Below are positions 22,910 to 33,427 of a DNA stretch of 64,000 bases, piece after piece (position 1 is the stretch's first letter; each line of letters starts with the position of its first letter). The DNA is from Schistocerca nitens. Taxonomy: Eukaryota; Arthropoda; Insecta; Orthoptera; Acrididae. A program made the position numbers and the translations under genes. Where the stretch lies: assembly GCF_023898315.1 (NCBI RefSeq), contig NC_064621.1:534213383-534277382 (forward strand), given 5' to 3'. The notes beneath the pieces are model-generated. The model was not told the DNA's origin, searched no databases, and worked only from the letters and a program-made list of their open reading frames with translations.

Positions 22910-24558
22910 TGTAAGTTGTCAGGCAAATCCAACACCTTCCATGAAAACCCTGACATGATAAGCAAATCCAGTAGTATGTCACATACCTTCGAATAAATCG
23001 TGACATTAAATTAACCAAAGTAATACGAGTAACGAGTGAGCAAATGCAATACCACAGACTAACACAAGAATGCCTAAATGTACGTCATACCTTCCCACCG
23101 TGAGACAGACGCAGTTCCGAGGGGAGAAACGAGAACAGAAGCCAAGAGCAGAACCGTGTTAAGCTAGAAGGCCCTACGATAAGAGACGGACACCCACGTC
23201 GCCAGCTAACCACCAGGACCATCCCCCAGCCCATGTTAAAAGCTAGAGCCCTCCAGAAGAACAGTATAGATCTTACGATAACACTAAAAGGGCCACACCA
23301 GCCGCAAGTTTTAGCGTGAGACTTTTTCGCGTTTCTGTTACGTTGCAAACGTTAAAAACATTGCCCCACCACGAAAAGTATAACGTTTCTCATTGGATAG
23401 ACATAATTTTTGTAGGCGGAGCTTAAGGTTAACATTGAGACCCTGATTGGTCAGATGAAAACACAGCCAGATAGTTTTTTCGGTAAATTGTAGTAAGGAG
23501 AAGTTAGGAGAGAGTTGCTTCCGAGACGGTGAGCTGTATGGAGCTGCGCCGGCCGCCGCCCCCTGACGAACACCGACAAGGTAATGAACGCATGCAATGC
23601 CGCATTTTTGAGCGCATAATTTTTCACTCAAAACAGCAGAAGTCTCATCTGTAACATCCCCTTTTTACGTAATACTAGTGTCGATCCTCACTTGAATCTC
23701 ATGGTATTCACATTTGCTACATAGGATAAAATCTGAAACGTGATGATTTTTCTGTTATATGATTATTGAGAAGCCACATCAGCCACTGTAATTTACGACA
23801 ACTTTGAAAAGGTAAATGAGGGTCACTGTAGACCATTTTGATAGTTTTCTCTTTTGTGAAACTTAATTTAAACCTAGATTATAGATGTGATATGGCATAG
23901 GTCCTCCTTCGATCCATTGTAGAACTTGGGAACCCATTCAGAGAATATTCGTTTGCATTTTTGTTGAACGCAGTTGGTTTTTATCATCCTGTATTAAAAA
24001 ATTACCTTTTATCAATAGTGCAATTAATAAACAGTGTTTTGTGAGTAGAATTAAATTTTCAATGGTAAACTTAACTGCTTTTTCGACGTTATTTTACACA
24101 CTCACTAAAAATAGGAAAGCCTTGTACCCCTTCCACTAAATTTAGGTAGTATTAAGATTCTTTTACAGGTAGTGAAGTGGAGCTGACGCTGAAATCATAT
24201 TTATAAACAATGTTTTGTGAATAGAATAAAATTTCCAATGGTAAACTTAACTGCTTTTTCGGCGTTATTTTACCAGCTAACTAAAAATATGAAAGCCTTG
24301 AACCCCTTCCAATAAATTTAGTTAGTATTAAGATTCTTTTACAGGGAGTGCAGTGGAGCTGACGCTGAAACCATTAAGTATTTGGTTATATCATTGCTAG
24401 TCTCACTGTACTCTTCTGAACTCTACATGTCATGTGTGGTCTGGCATCTCCTTACCAACAACAGGTCCCAGGTTCAAACTAGTCAATTCCCTAAAAAGAC
24501 ACGCTCAGAGCGACGTTGCGCGAAAGTGGTAGGGAGACACAATATAGAACAACAGACA
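22910..24558 (-). repeat. Ty3/Gypsy long terminal repeat, copy B
   Basis: It matches copy A (16,203-17,663) from TGTAAGTTGTCAGGC to ACAACAGACA. It is about 190 bp longer because of an internal tandem duplication of about 175 bp (24,010-24,372). Its left edge is fused to the integrase fragment and its right edge runs into unrelated sequence, then an inverted LTR fragment. Confidence 0.75.
24010..24372. repeat. Tandem duplication inside LTR copy B
   Basis: About 175 bp (containing AATGGTAAACTTAACTGC and TTAGTATTAAGATTCTTTTA-like text) occurs twice in a row here but once in LTR copy A. The two units have diverged by several substitutions, so the duplication is not very recent. Confidence 0.82.
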
Positions 24559-24582
24559 CCTCGCAGAATCTTAGTTGCGTGG

Positions 24583-24668
24583 TCCTTTTAGTGTTATCGT
24601 AAGATCTATACTGTTCTTCTGGAGGGCTCTATCTTTTAACATGGGCTGGGGGATGCTCCTGGCGGTTA
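24583..24668 (+). repeat. Inverted fragment of the Gypsy LTR
   Basis: These ~85 bp are the reverse complement of 23,207-23,292 in LTR copy B (for example GTTATCGTAAGATCTATACT). They include the CATCCCCC segment that copy B has and copy A lacks, so they derive from a B-like LTR. Confidence 0.85.
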
Positions 24669-24760
24669 CTTTATTTTTTATTCTTTTTTTATAAGGAGAA
24701 AATAAGCGAAATATTGTTATTGTTTTATTTTTATGAGGAGTAAATAAGTGGCATATAGTT

Positions 24761-26417
24761 TTAGTGTTTATTATGCTGTCGTGTCTCGAGAAAGTCGTCT
24801 AATTGACGCACTACATGTTCTAATGGTAACATTACTTGTATCTCTGACAATTTCTGTTTCTCATCTTCTATGACACAACCATCAATTTCTATATTTAGAG
24901 CAGGTACTATATCTACGTTACTTATATTAGTGCTAATCGTACGCTCCGATTGTATCATAATCTGGGCTCCATAGCCTTTACACTTTCCCAGAAACGTTAA
25001 TTTGCCAGTACCGCGTACTATAATGTCGGTTGGTGGCAAGTCATTACACAGAATAGTTAATCCCTCATCTTTTGGCGCTACGAATATCCATTCATTGCCC
25101 CGTATCTGCGTCCAGATACTTTCGTTCAATATTATGTACTTTTGATTGCATTCATTCGGTACTTCTTTTACCGGCTGCAGCATTCGTGCTTCGCATCTTT
25201 CGTGATCATAGGTTGACATGAGCACGAAACTCTGTCTACATATCTGATGCTTAATATTTACATTCTTACATTTTAGTTGATCCAAGGACAGTTGCGCATA
25301 CTGCCGCTTGGCATTATCTATTACTAGAAACTCTGTCTCTGGGGCAGTATATGTAAACAACGTCTTTTTACTATCAACTTCAGCTGGTAATGGCCATACC
25401 TTATATAGAGTACACTCATTACTGTCTACTAGACGTACATTAAGAACATAACTTAACGTATTTCCGGCCCTGAATACATCTAGATCTATAAGCTGTAGTA
25501 ATTCGTAATCTTGGTCCTTGGTGAGCTCGATTGGGAACCTTCTATCCCGTATGTCCTCCTTGATTAATTCTAAATATCGTACCGCCTATACTGGGTTTAT
25601 TAAGTGCGGCTCTAATAGTCCCTTTTGTGCATTTACTATTGCCGTCGTTAGTAGATCGTACTCTCTTTCCAATTCTGCGAACATTCCCGTTAACTGTACG
25701 AACTATTCTGTTACTGTGATTAGAATTAACGCTTGTTGCAACTTCTTAGACGTACTATTCTCGTACTCTTCCACGTACTTACTCAATTTCTTAATTCCAT
25801 CCGTAATTATTCGCTCGTTTTTCGTCACTGCGTTCACTGTCTGATTAAAACTCATCAGGGATGTTTTGACTATGGTTACTTGATCTTTAGACAGCCTTAG
25901 TATTTCTTCGTTGTTGTTCCTCTAAAACATTTATCTTTGCTTTGAAAAACGATGCGTCATCTTCGTCCAAAGTGCCAAATAGAATTTTACTTGCTTCCCC
26001 TATAAAGCTCAGTATCTCTCTTCTCTTTCGGCTCGCTTCGTGTCTAGCCAGTTGTCCTATAAGATCCTTAGCCTTGCAAATTTTCTCCACATGCCACTTC
26101 ACTGCTTGCTGCGCATGTTCACATTCGGCTGTGGCCAATTTTGCGGTATGCATCCTCGTCGTGCAATGAGATACGGCCTGAGTCGCAGCCTTGTTTGTCG
26201 TGTCAAATTTATCATGTAGCACCTTCAAGTTAATATAACTAACTATTCGCCATGTGGTACTATGTAGGCTAATCGTTCCTTGGTTATCGTAGTACAGCCC
26301 TGGTGCTGACTGGAACCGTTGTAACTGAACGTCCCTCGGTGTCTCCGTTGTCGCGGCTTCTATGGCCACCATAATCCCGCTGACTAGCATCGTTTCCAAT
26401 AGTCGCATTCGGGCCAT
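24761..26417 (-). pseudogene. Endogenous errantivirus-like env (fusion-type envelope), broken
   Basis: On the minus strand the N-terminal open segment (25,887-26,417) has a short hydrophobic start, the SAPGLYYDNQG region and a furin-like RKRR at about residues 130-133. After this comes a stretch (ILSFIGEASKILFGTL) that matches the fusion-peptide region of insect errantivirus Env and related baculovirus F-type proteins. The C-terminal open segment (24,761-25,360) carries the Cys-containing ectodomain end, with GTGKLTFLGKCKGYG. Between them the frame is broken by a frameshift near 25.88 kb and by stops near 25.70 and 25.59 kb. No membrane anchor is visible after residue 199 of the second segment, so it appears truncated or decayed there too. 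It sits upstream (minus sense) of LTR copy B, where env lies in Gypsy-type elements. It is not a working gene. Confidence 0.82.
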
Positions 26418-26477
26418 CTCTCGTAGTTGTTGTCGTGGAACTGACTCGGACGTAGAACTACCGTTGGCTGCTGTGGT

Positions 26478-26483
<6 letters not shown>

Positions 26484-26516
<33 letters not shown>
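26484..26516. repeat. (CGG)11 microsatellite
   Basis: Eleven uninterrupted CGG units lie upstream (minus sense) of the env start, in a locally GC-rich segment (26.46-26.65 kb) that encodes Ala/Arg-rich ORFs only because of its composition. Confidence 0.95.
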
Positions 26517-26517
<1 letters not shown>

Positions 26518-27100
26518 AGCTGCGATCGAGACTGTGGCGGTGGTTACTGTCTCGTTAGGTGGACATCTCGCCCACGGCTGCGGCGGTGTCGACGGCGGCT
26601 GTGTCCCGCTGGTAGGGTGAGCCTCTCGCTCACGATGACTGCGGTGACGTCGACGGTTGCTATCGAGATCCCTACTCCTATTCCAGTGCCCTGACTCGTT
26701 TGTACGTCTGTCCAAAAACGCCTATTTATTTCTCGGAATGCATCCACCCCACACCTGGCACCACTTTTATGTCTGCCCTTGTCGTATCCCGAGAGGGAGT
26801 AAGAAGGACACTGTAAGTGACAAGGGCTTACCTCGGTAACTGCGACCGTAGGTGGACGTTGAGCATGGGCAGCTTGCAGAACTCCGACCAGAAAATGCTC
26901 TACAAGCTATTGGGTGTTCAGGAACACAGAACTCGGAGTATGTTTCTCGGGATCTCGGGTAAGAATGAAAGTCCAAGATTTACAGTGAAATAGGAATTCT
27001 ACCCATGGCACTATTGAATGCGTTTCTCTAAGTCCCACTCTGGTATTCACGTATTCACGACTCTAAGCGGTTGCTGCTTGCAACATCGCGACTCGAATTA
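26517..27100. other. Unassigned segment upstream of env
   Basis: Minus-strand ORFs here are Arg/Pro-rich and overlap in several frames, with no domain I recognise. It may be leader or pol-end sequence of the env-bearing element. Confidence 0.4.
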
Positions 27101-27102
27101 TA

Positions 27103-28524
27103 CACTCCTGGAAATGGAAAAAAGAACACATTGACACCGGTGTGTCAGACCCACCATACTTGCTCCGGACACTGCGAGAGGGCTGTACAAGCAATGATCA
27201 CACGCACGGCACAGCGGACACACCAGGACCCGCGGTGTTGGCCGTCGAATGGCGCTAGCTGCGCAGCATTTGTGCACCGCCGCCGTCAGTGTCAGCCAGT
27301 TTGCCGTGGCATACGGAGCTCCATCGCAGTCTTTAACACTGGTAGCATGCCGCGACAGCGTGGACGTGAACCGTATGTGCAGTTGACGGACTTTGAGCGA
27401 GGGCGTATAGTGGGCATGCGGGAGGCCGGGTGGACGTACCGCCGAATTGCTGAACACGTGGGGCGTGAGGTCTCCACAGTACATCGATGTTGTCGCCAGT
27501 GGTCGGCGGAATGTGCACGTGCCCGTCGACCTGGGACCGGACCGCAGCGACGCACGGATGCACGCCAAGACCGTAGGATCCTACGCAGTGCCGTAGGGGA
27601 CCGCACCGCCACTTCCCAGCAAATTAGGGACACTGTTGCTCCTGGGGTATCGGCGAGGACCATTCGCAACCGTCTCCATGAAGCTGGGCTACGGTCCCGC
27701 ACAGCGTTAGACCGTCTTCCGCTCACGCCCCAACATCGTGCAGCCCGCCTCCAGTGGTGTCGCGACAGGCGTGAATGGAGGGACGAATGGAGACGTGTCG
27801 TCTTCAGCGATGAGAGTCGCTTCTGCCTTGGTGCCAATGATGGTCGTATGCGTGTTTGGCGCCGTGCAGGTGAGCGCCACAATCAGGACTGCATACGACC
27901 GAGGCACACAGGGCCAACACCCGGCATCATGGTGTGGGGAGCGATCTCCTACACTGGCCGTACACCACTGGTGATCGTCGAGGGGACACTGAATAGTGCA
28001 CGGTACATCCAAACCGTCATCGAACCCATCGTTCTACCATTCCTAGACCGGCAAGGGAACTTGCTGTTCCAACAGGACAATGCACGTCCGCATGTATCCC
28101 GTGCCACCCAACGTGCTCTAGAAGGTGTAAGTCAACTACCCTGGCCAGCAAGATCTCCGGATCTGTCCCCCATTGAGCATGTTTGGGACTGGATGAAGCG
28201 TCGTCTCACGCGGTCTGCACGTCCAGCACGAACGCTGGTCCAACTGAGGCGCCAGGTGGAAATGGCATGGCAAGCCGTTCCACAGGACTACATCCAGCAT
28301 CTCTACGATCGTCTCCATGGGAGAATAGCAGCCTGCATTGCTGCGAAAGGTGGATATACACTGTACTAGTGCCGACATTGTGCATGCTCTGTTGCCTGTG
28401 TCTATGTGCCTGTGGTTCTGTCAGTGTGATCATGTGATGTATCTGACCCCAGGAATGTGTCAATAAAGTTTCCCCTTCCTGGGACAATGAATTCACGGTG
28501 TTCTTATTTCAATTTCCAGGAGTG
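27103..28524 (+). mobile_element. Tc1-B copy 2
   Basis: A 1,422-bp element flanked by TA (27101-27102 and 28525-28526). The 27-bp terminal inverted repeats start CACTCCTGGAAAT and differ at two positions between ends. An AATAAA signal lies at 28,462 after the transposase stop. Same length as copy 4. Confidence 0.94.
27347..28369 (+). CDS. Tc1-B transposase (copy 2)
   Basis: An intact 340-residue DDE transposase. The ATG at 27,347 begins MPRQRGREPY; the frame is open upstream to the terminal repeat but that extension matches untranslated DNA of the family. The paired helix-turn-helix region precedes the catalytic core D155, D244, E277. Copy-specific changes include Q36E, G56C and G122D, none in the triad. 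The gene is clearly richer in GC than the AT-rich DNA around it, in keeping with recent arrival. Long antisense ORFs mirror it and are not genes. Confidence 0.92.
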   Translation: MPRQRGREPYVQLTDFERGRIVGMREAGWTYRRIAEHVGREVSTVHRCCRQWSAECARARRPGTGPQRRTDARQDRRILRSAVGDRTATSQQIRDTVAPGVSARTIRNRLHEAGLRSRTALDRLPLTPQHRAARLQWCRDRREWRDEWRRVVFSDESRFCLGANDGRMRVWRRAGERHNQDCIRPRHTGPTPGIMVWGAISYTGRTPLVIVEGTLNSARYIQTVIEPIVLPFLDRQGNLLFQQDNARPHVSRATQRALEGVSQLPWPARSPDLSPIEHVWDWMKRRLTRSARPARTLVQLRRQVEMAWQAVPQDYIQHLYDRLHGRIAACIAAKGGYTLY

Positions 28525-28526
28525 TA

Positions 28527-29076
28527 GTTGCGATATAGCTGGAGGGGCAGTTGTGATATGTGAGGTATAGGTTAGAGAGCTTGGATAGCCGTGTGCTAGA
28601 GGAGGTGGACAGAAGGAGGTGGCTTAAGCATATCAGCGTGTACAGCGGTAGAGAGAAGACGGAACGTTGGGGAACATCAGCAAAGGAAGATACAGAGGTT
28701 GACGTTGTTCGTGGTGACAAAATAATGGTCGTTTGGATAGGAACGACTAAATTTGTTATTTAATTTCCCCTCATATTTCCAAATTTCACTCTTTTATCAA
28801 AACAATAAAAACACAAAAGTACACTGATAGGAATAAAAGAGATGACTTTAAGCTTGATGAAATGATGGATGCAGTCTTGAAATCTGTAAGGATGGTGCTT
28901 TGGGCTCCTACGAGTACTTTATACACGAGAAATTTGAGTAGAGAAGGGAACTGGGAAAGAAATGATACGAGAAAAGATGTGCAGTGAATGTTAGGAAGGG
29001 TACTAAGATCAGGTGTAGTGGTAAGAGGCAGCAGTATTCCAGTCATGTAGGTAAAGGGGGTTTCGGTTTCCATTTC
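28527..29076. other. Unassigned interval
   Basis: Purine-rich plus strand with a 67-codon ORF at 28,560-28,763 that has no recognisable feature. No repeat family identified. Confidence 0.4.
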
Positions 29077-29310
29077 AAAGGAAGGAAGACTACGGTTTAA
29101 CATCAGGTCGATCGCCAGGTCATTAGAGACAGATCCCGAACTCATATTAGGGAAGGTAATCAGTCGTGCCATTCGAGAGGAAACATCCCAGCTTCACGTT
29201 AAGTGATTTCGCTAAATCACGGTAACCTAAATTTAGACATTTATGGGAGGATATAAGCTGCTGTCTTCCCCAATATGAGCCCAGTGCCTCACCACTGCAC
29301 TTTCTCGATC
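29077..29310 (-). mobile_element. Diverged tRNA-derived SINE, type B
   Basis: On the minus strand it follows the order of the better copy at 52,058: a tRNA-like head (GCAGTGGTGAGGCACTGGGC), a mid part resembling the TTTAGGTTTTCCGTGATTTC module, then TCTCTAATGACCTGG and GTTAAACCGTAGTC. It is diverged and its ends are approximate. Confidence 0.7.
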
Positions 29311-29854
29311 CATAATTTGGAACGGGACGTATAGGATGTTCTAGGAGAGGAAGATGATTAACATTATCATACGAAAGGACATGGCGTGTTTGGAGATGTA
29401 GGGATGGTGGAGTGTGGTGATAGGGAAACATCAATTGGACAAGGTTCTCAAGAGTGCGGTATGCAGAGGGATATTGGAAGTCAGTCTTACGGCAGACAAA
29501 GCGCTAAGGAAGATATGTCATGTGTTAGAGACCTTACGGGAACGTTACTAGCTCGTTCAGGATACGGATGGGGAGCTGAAATGGATATGTAAAGCAAGGC
29601 CGAGAGCACGTCATTTAACGATTTGGAGGGAATGGTAACATTTCTGCGAGACAGAGATCCATGCAACATCCGCATATGAAAGAATAGTAGGAATAAGATG
29701 ACAGCCGAGATGTTTAGTCCAACTAGTAAGAACAATGATGCCCAAAACTTAAGGACGAAAATAATTTTAGCATGATGTGACTCTGTCAAGTAACATAGCT
29801 TTATCAAACATGTGGCCATATATAGGAAGAACTGTTGCAATATAGTACAGAAAG
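29311..29854. other. Unassigned interval
   Basis: No gene or repeat family recognised between the SINE and the left TA of Tc1-C. Confidence 0.4.
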
Positions 29855-29856
29855 TA

Positions 29857-30932
29857 CACTACTGGCCATTAAAATTGCTACACCAAGAAGAAATGCACAT
29901 GATAAACGGGTATTCATTGCACAAATATATTACACTAGAACTGACATGTGATTACATTTTCACGCAGTTTGGGTGCATAGATCATGTGAAATCAGTACCG
30001 AGAACAACCACCTCTGGCCGTAATAACGGCCTTGATACGCCTGGGCATTGAGTCAAACAGAGCTTGGATGGCGTATACAGGTACAGCTGCCCATGCAGCT
30101 TCAACACGATACCACAGTTCAACAAGAGTAGTGACTGGCGTATTGTGACGAGCCAGTTGCTCGGTCACCATTGACCAGACGTTTTCAATTGGTGAGAGAT
30201 CTGGAGAATGTGCTGGCCAGGGCAGCAGTCGAACATTTTCTGTATCCAGAAAGGCCCGTACAGGACCTGCAACATGTGGGCGTGCATTACAGGCGCTCCT
30301 GTCTGTGATGCAGTGTCAAGGGTAACTGCAGCCATGGTCTCAGCGCTGATAGTCCATGCTGATGCAGACGTCGTGGAAATGTTCAGGCAGACGGTTGTTG
30401 TCTTGCAAACGTCCCCATCTGTTGACTCAGGGATCGATACTTGGCTGCACTATCCGTTACAGCCATGCGGATAAGATGCTGTCATCTCGACTGCGATACG
30501 AGGCCGTTGCCATCCAGCACGGCGTTCCGTATTACCCTGCTGGACCCACCGATTCCATATACTGCTAACAGTCATTGGATCTCGGCCAACGCGAGCAGCA
30601 ATGTCGTGATACGATAAACCGCAATCGCGATAGGCTACAATCTGACCTTTATCAAAGTCGGTAACGTGATGGTACGCATTTCTCCTCCTTACACGAGGCA
30701 TCACAACAACGTTTCATCAGGCAACGCCGGTCAACTGCTGTTTGTGTATGAGAAATCGATTGGGAACTTTCCTCATGTCAGCACGTTGTAGGTGTCGCCA
30801 CCGGCGTCGACCTTGTGTGAATGCTCTGAAAAGCTAATCATTTGCATATCAGAGCATCTTCTTCCTGTGGGTTAAATTTCGCGTCTTTAGCACGTCATCT
30901 TCGTGGTGTAACAATTTTAATGGCCAGTAGTG
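29857..30932 (-). mobile_element. Tc1-C: internally deleted Tc1 element
   Basis: Terminal inverted repeats CACTACTGGCCATTAAAATT (left) and the same text read inward from 30,932 on the right, with TA at 29855-29856 and 30933-30934. At 1,076 bp it is shorter than an intact Tc1, consistent with an internal deletion in the catalytic region near 30.29 kb. It is probably non-autonomous. Confidence 0.9.
29992..30704 (-). pseudogene. Tc1-C transposase remnant
   Basis: The N-terminal helix-turn-helix part is open (30,450-30,704; MPRVRRRNAY, VTDFDKGQIVAYRDCGLSY, IAARVGRD). The C-terminal end, ITARGGCSRY followed by a stop at 29,992-29,994, is also recognisable. Between them part of the core, including the region around the second catalytic Asp, is missing and the frame is broken. 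Confidence 0.82.
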
Positions 30933-31049
30933 TAACTGAAAGAAATACTCTTTGAGACGAACAGAAACAACACTTTCTGTTCAATGACAATAATTACACT
31001 GATATCACCACGATGTCTCCTAGACATTACAAGGGGCGGGACATGATTC

Positions 31050-31566
31050 TTAGTAATGTGTATTATCACAACGGACGGTAATGCATGCTCTACTATGGTG
31101 TGCCATACTGGTCCCGAGGTTGACAAGAAGTTCTTTGGTAGGGCATTCGATCTCTCGACCAGCACGGCTGACAACTATTGGATGGTTGCTGGTGCATGTG
31201 GACGTCCAGCAATACATCTCCCCAAAGCATCCCACACGTGCTCCATGTGGTTTCAGTCGGGGGTATATCACCTCATTGCAAGAGCTCCTTCTCGTACACA
31301 ATTCGATGTGCTCGCGCACTCTCATCGACAAAAATGTAGTACAGGCCAAATGTACCCCTGTAGAGACTCATATGGGGAAAGAAAACAGTTACACAATAAC
31401 GTTGACTGGTATTTGTACAGTGTCCAAAGATTTGCAGAACAGGATGCCCATTCGACCTAACACCTAGACCACCAAAATGATCATGTTCGACAATACTTCT
31501 GGGTGCATTACATGTTTTCACCTCTTGCCACATAAGCACGTGTCCAGCATTGTCGAACATGATCAT
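31050..31566 (-). pseudogene. Tc1-like transposase remnant, left arm of a head-to-head pair
   Basis: On the minus strand the fragment SIVEHDHFGGLGVRSNG corresponds to the VMVWGG region. FVDESARAHR corresponds to the second catalytic Asp motif, and a decayed SPDL...HVWD region follows. Stops and frameshifts occur. It is paired with the plus-strand fragment that follows. Confidence 0.65.
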
Positions 31567-31920
31567 GGTCCAGGTGTTATGGTATGGGGAGGCAATATGT
31601 TACGTTACACGGGTCTACTACCCAACAAATATGTGAACACTGTACAAATATCAGTCAACTGTAATCTTTTCCCATGGCCTCTTTTCAATGGAGCATTCAG
31701 CTTTGACTTCATTTGTACGGATGACAATGCGCAACTGCATTGAACTGCACAGGTGGATACTCGGCGAATGGACTGACCTGTCTGTTCCCCTCGACTAAAA
31801 GCGCTTCGAGCAAGAATGTGATGGTTTAGGGAACATACTGCAGCACATCCACAAGCTTCAACGACCATCCCACAGTTCTAGACCACGCTGGTGGAGTAAT
31901 GCAAAGCCATACCGCAAGAA
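31477..31920 (+). pseudogene. Tc1-like transposase remnant, right arm of a head-to-head pair
   Basis: The plus strand encodes SIVEHDHGPGVMVWGG and FICTDDNAQLH, the same regions as the left arm (31,050-31,566) but in the opposite orientation. An exact 18-bp inverted repeat, ATGATCATGTTCGACAAT, lies at 31,477-31,494 and 31,548-31,565. The rest decays rapidly. Confidence 0.65.
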
Positions 31921-32500
31921 CTCCGTACCAACACTGTGAGTGGCACGGTAGCACCATGCATTACAGTCAGTGATGATCACACACCCTATTAAGAACCGTG
32001 TCCTGCCTTTTGTAATGACCATGCATCATAAATAGCGGTGACCTCAGTGCAATTATTGTTCGCCTCATTGCATATTTCTTTCAGGTACCTTCTCTGTCAT
32101 GCAGCAGTTCCTTTATCGAGCCATGTTACTTCAGCAGTTCCTTCTATGTATGATCCAAGTTTCATCGAGCCATGTTACTTGGCAGTGGGATATATGTGAA
32201 AGTTAATGTCGTCCTTAAGTTTTGCGCACCCATTTTAGCCTATTGTGGGTTGCTTTAGGATGTTTAATACGTTGGGTGTAAGTAATGTTGACCGTTATTA
32301 AAATACATAGGAAGTTTGGATAGTTCCCAGTATTAGTGAGTAAACTATACGTATTCATCCAGGACACTAGGACATCCTACTGAGTCATTCGAAGCTCTGC
32401 CACTTTCTACATTAGAGGAATCGGTGTTATTGGAGCCGGTGTTTTTTTTTTTGTCAGGTTGGTGTTCCTCATCCCACCCCTCCCCACCTCATCCCTTTTT
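31921..32500. other. Unassigned interval
   Basis: No coding or repeat signal recognised, apart from a short internal repeat of TCGAGCCATGTTACTT at 32,117 and 32,165. Confidence 0.4.
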
Positions 32501-32960
32501 ACGGCACTCTGCTGTTGCCTGTAGCACCCACCAGAGTAGAGTGAGCGACGCGCCATCAGATGGCAGCAGCGGCGGACGCGATGGCAGGCAGACAGCGCCT
32601 AATAAGGCGAGCACGGGAAACGCGAGAAGGGGGGGCCGGCCAGCGGCGAGCTAAAAGCGGCCGCAGCAGCCGCGAGGCGCCACACGGCCGCAGAACTGCC
32701 TGCCGCGGGGTAGTTGCACGCTGTGCGTGCACTGCTCAGTCAGCGGCGGCGCTAGGCGGATATCGATAAGTCGTGCGAATGATATCGTCCCCGATATATA
32801 TCTCACGGAAGTATCGACTTATGCGAAATACTGGATTCTGGTTACATCGAAAAGACAGGTATCGTCGCTGAAAACGTAGAAGCTGAAAATATCGATATCT
32901 TCGATATACTCGTAGTAGACGTACCAGAAAGATACTTTTTTGAACATCTTTGTTAGGGTC
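32500..32960. other. GC-rich block followed by TATCGATA-type motifs
   Basis: About 260 bp of GC-rich, CpG-containing sequence (32.50-32.76 kb) is followed by ATATCGATAAG at about 32.76 kb and ATATCGATATCTTCGATATA near 32.9 kb. TATCGATA is the DREF/BEAF-type element of Drosophila promoters and boundaries. Here it is only a motif match, and no transcript is supported nearby. Confidence 0.35.
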
Positions 32961-33179
32961 GAATCAAGAAACTGTTACTTAAATTTGTTCTATGAAAGGT
33001 ATTCCATTATTGATCGAGACAAAAGTTTTGTCAAATATATTCATTTTAATAAAAAATATATTTTCATTGCTTTTAAATTAAATTTAATCAACTGGTTAAT
33101 TACACTAAATGTATAATACTACAGAGATCAGACGAGAAATAGTTTCCAGAAATTGACTAAAAATGGAATACGTTGATAG

Positions 33180-33372
33180 ACAGTTTGATTTGACAGTGGA
33201 GGGAAGAGCGAGTGGTGAAATTTGGAGATGAGACTATTGCTTGAGTACAGTACAGGTTAAAATGGATGTAGAGTGTGCAGAGATGAAGAGACTTGCACAG
33301 GATAGACTAGCGTGGAGAGCATCACACCTGTGTTCGGATTGAAGACCATAACAACAAGAACAACAACTAATG
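33180..33372 (+). mobile_element. 3' fragment of the RTE-like LINE
   Basis: This matches the last ~190 bp of the element at 7,579 read in sense: GACTTGCACAGGATAGACTA, then GTGGAGAGCATCA, GATTGAAGACCATAACAACA and a CAA-rich tail. It is a short, diverged 5'-truncated copy. Confidence 0.78.
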
Positions 33373-33427
33373 CTAATATCACTAGTACTACTATTTCTAC
33401 TACTTTTTAGAGGCTACGCAAAAACTA

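Noticed and set aside
26458-26747. Ala/Arg-rich minus-strand ORFs as a separate gene
   Set aside because: They are produced by the CGG microsatellite and GC-rich surroundings, with no domain and overlapping frames.
27292-27882. 196-codon antisense ORF in Tc1-B copy 2 (with equivalents in all copies)
   Set aside because: It mirrors the GC-rich transposase gene, repeats in each copy and has no start context or motif; composition artefact.
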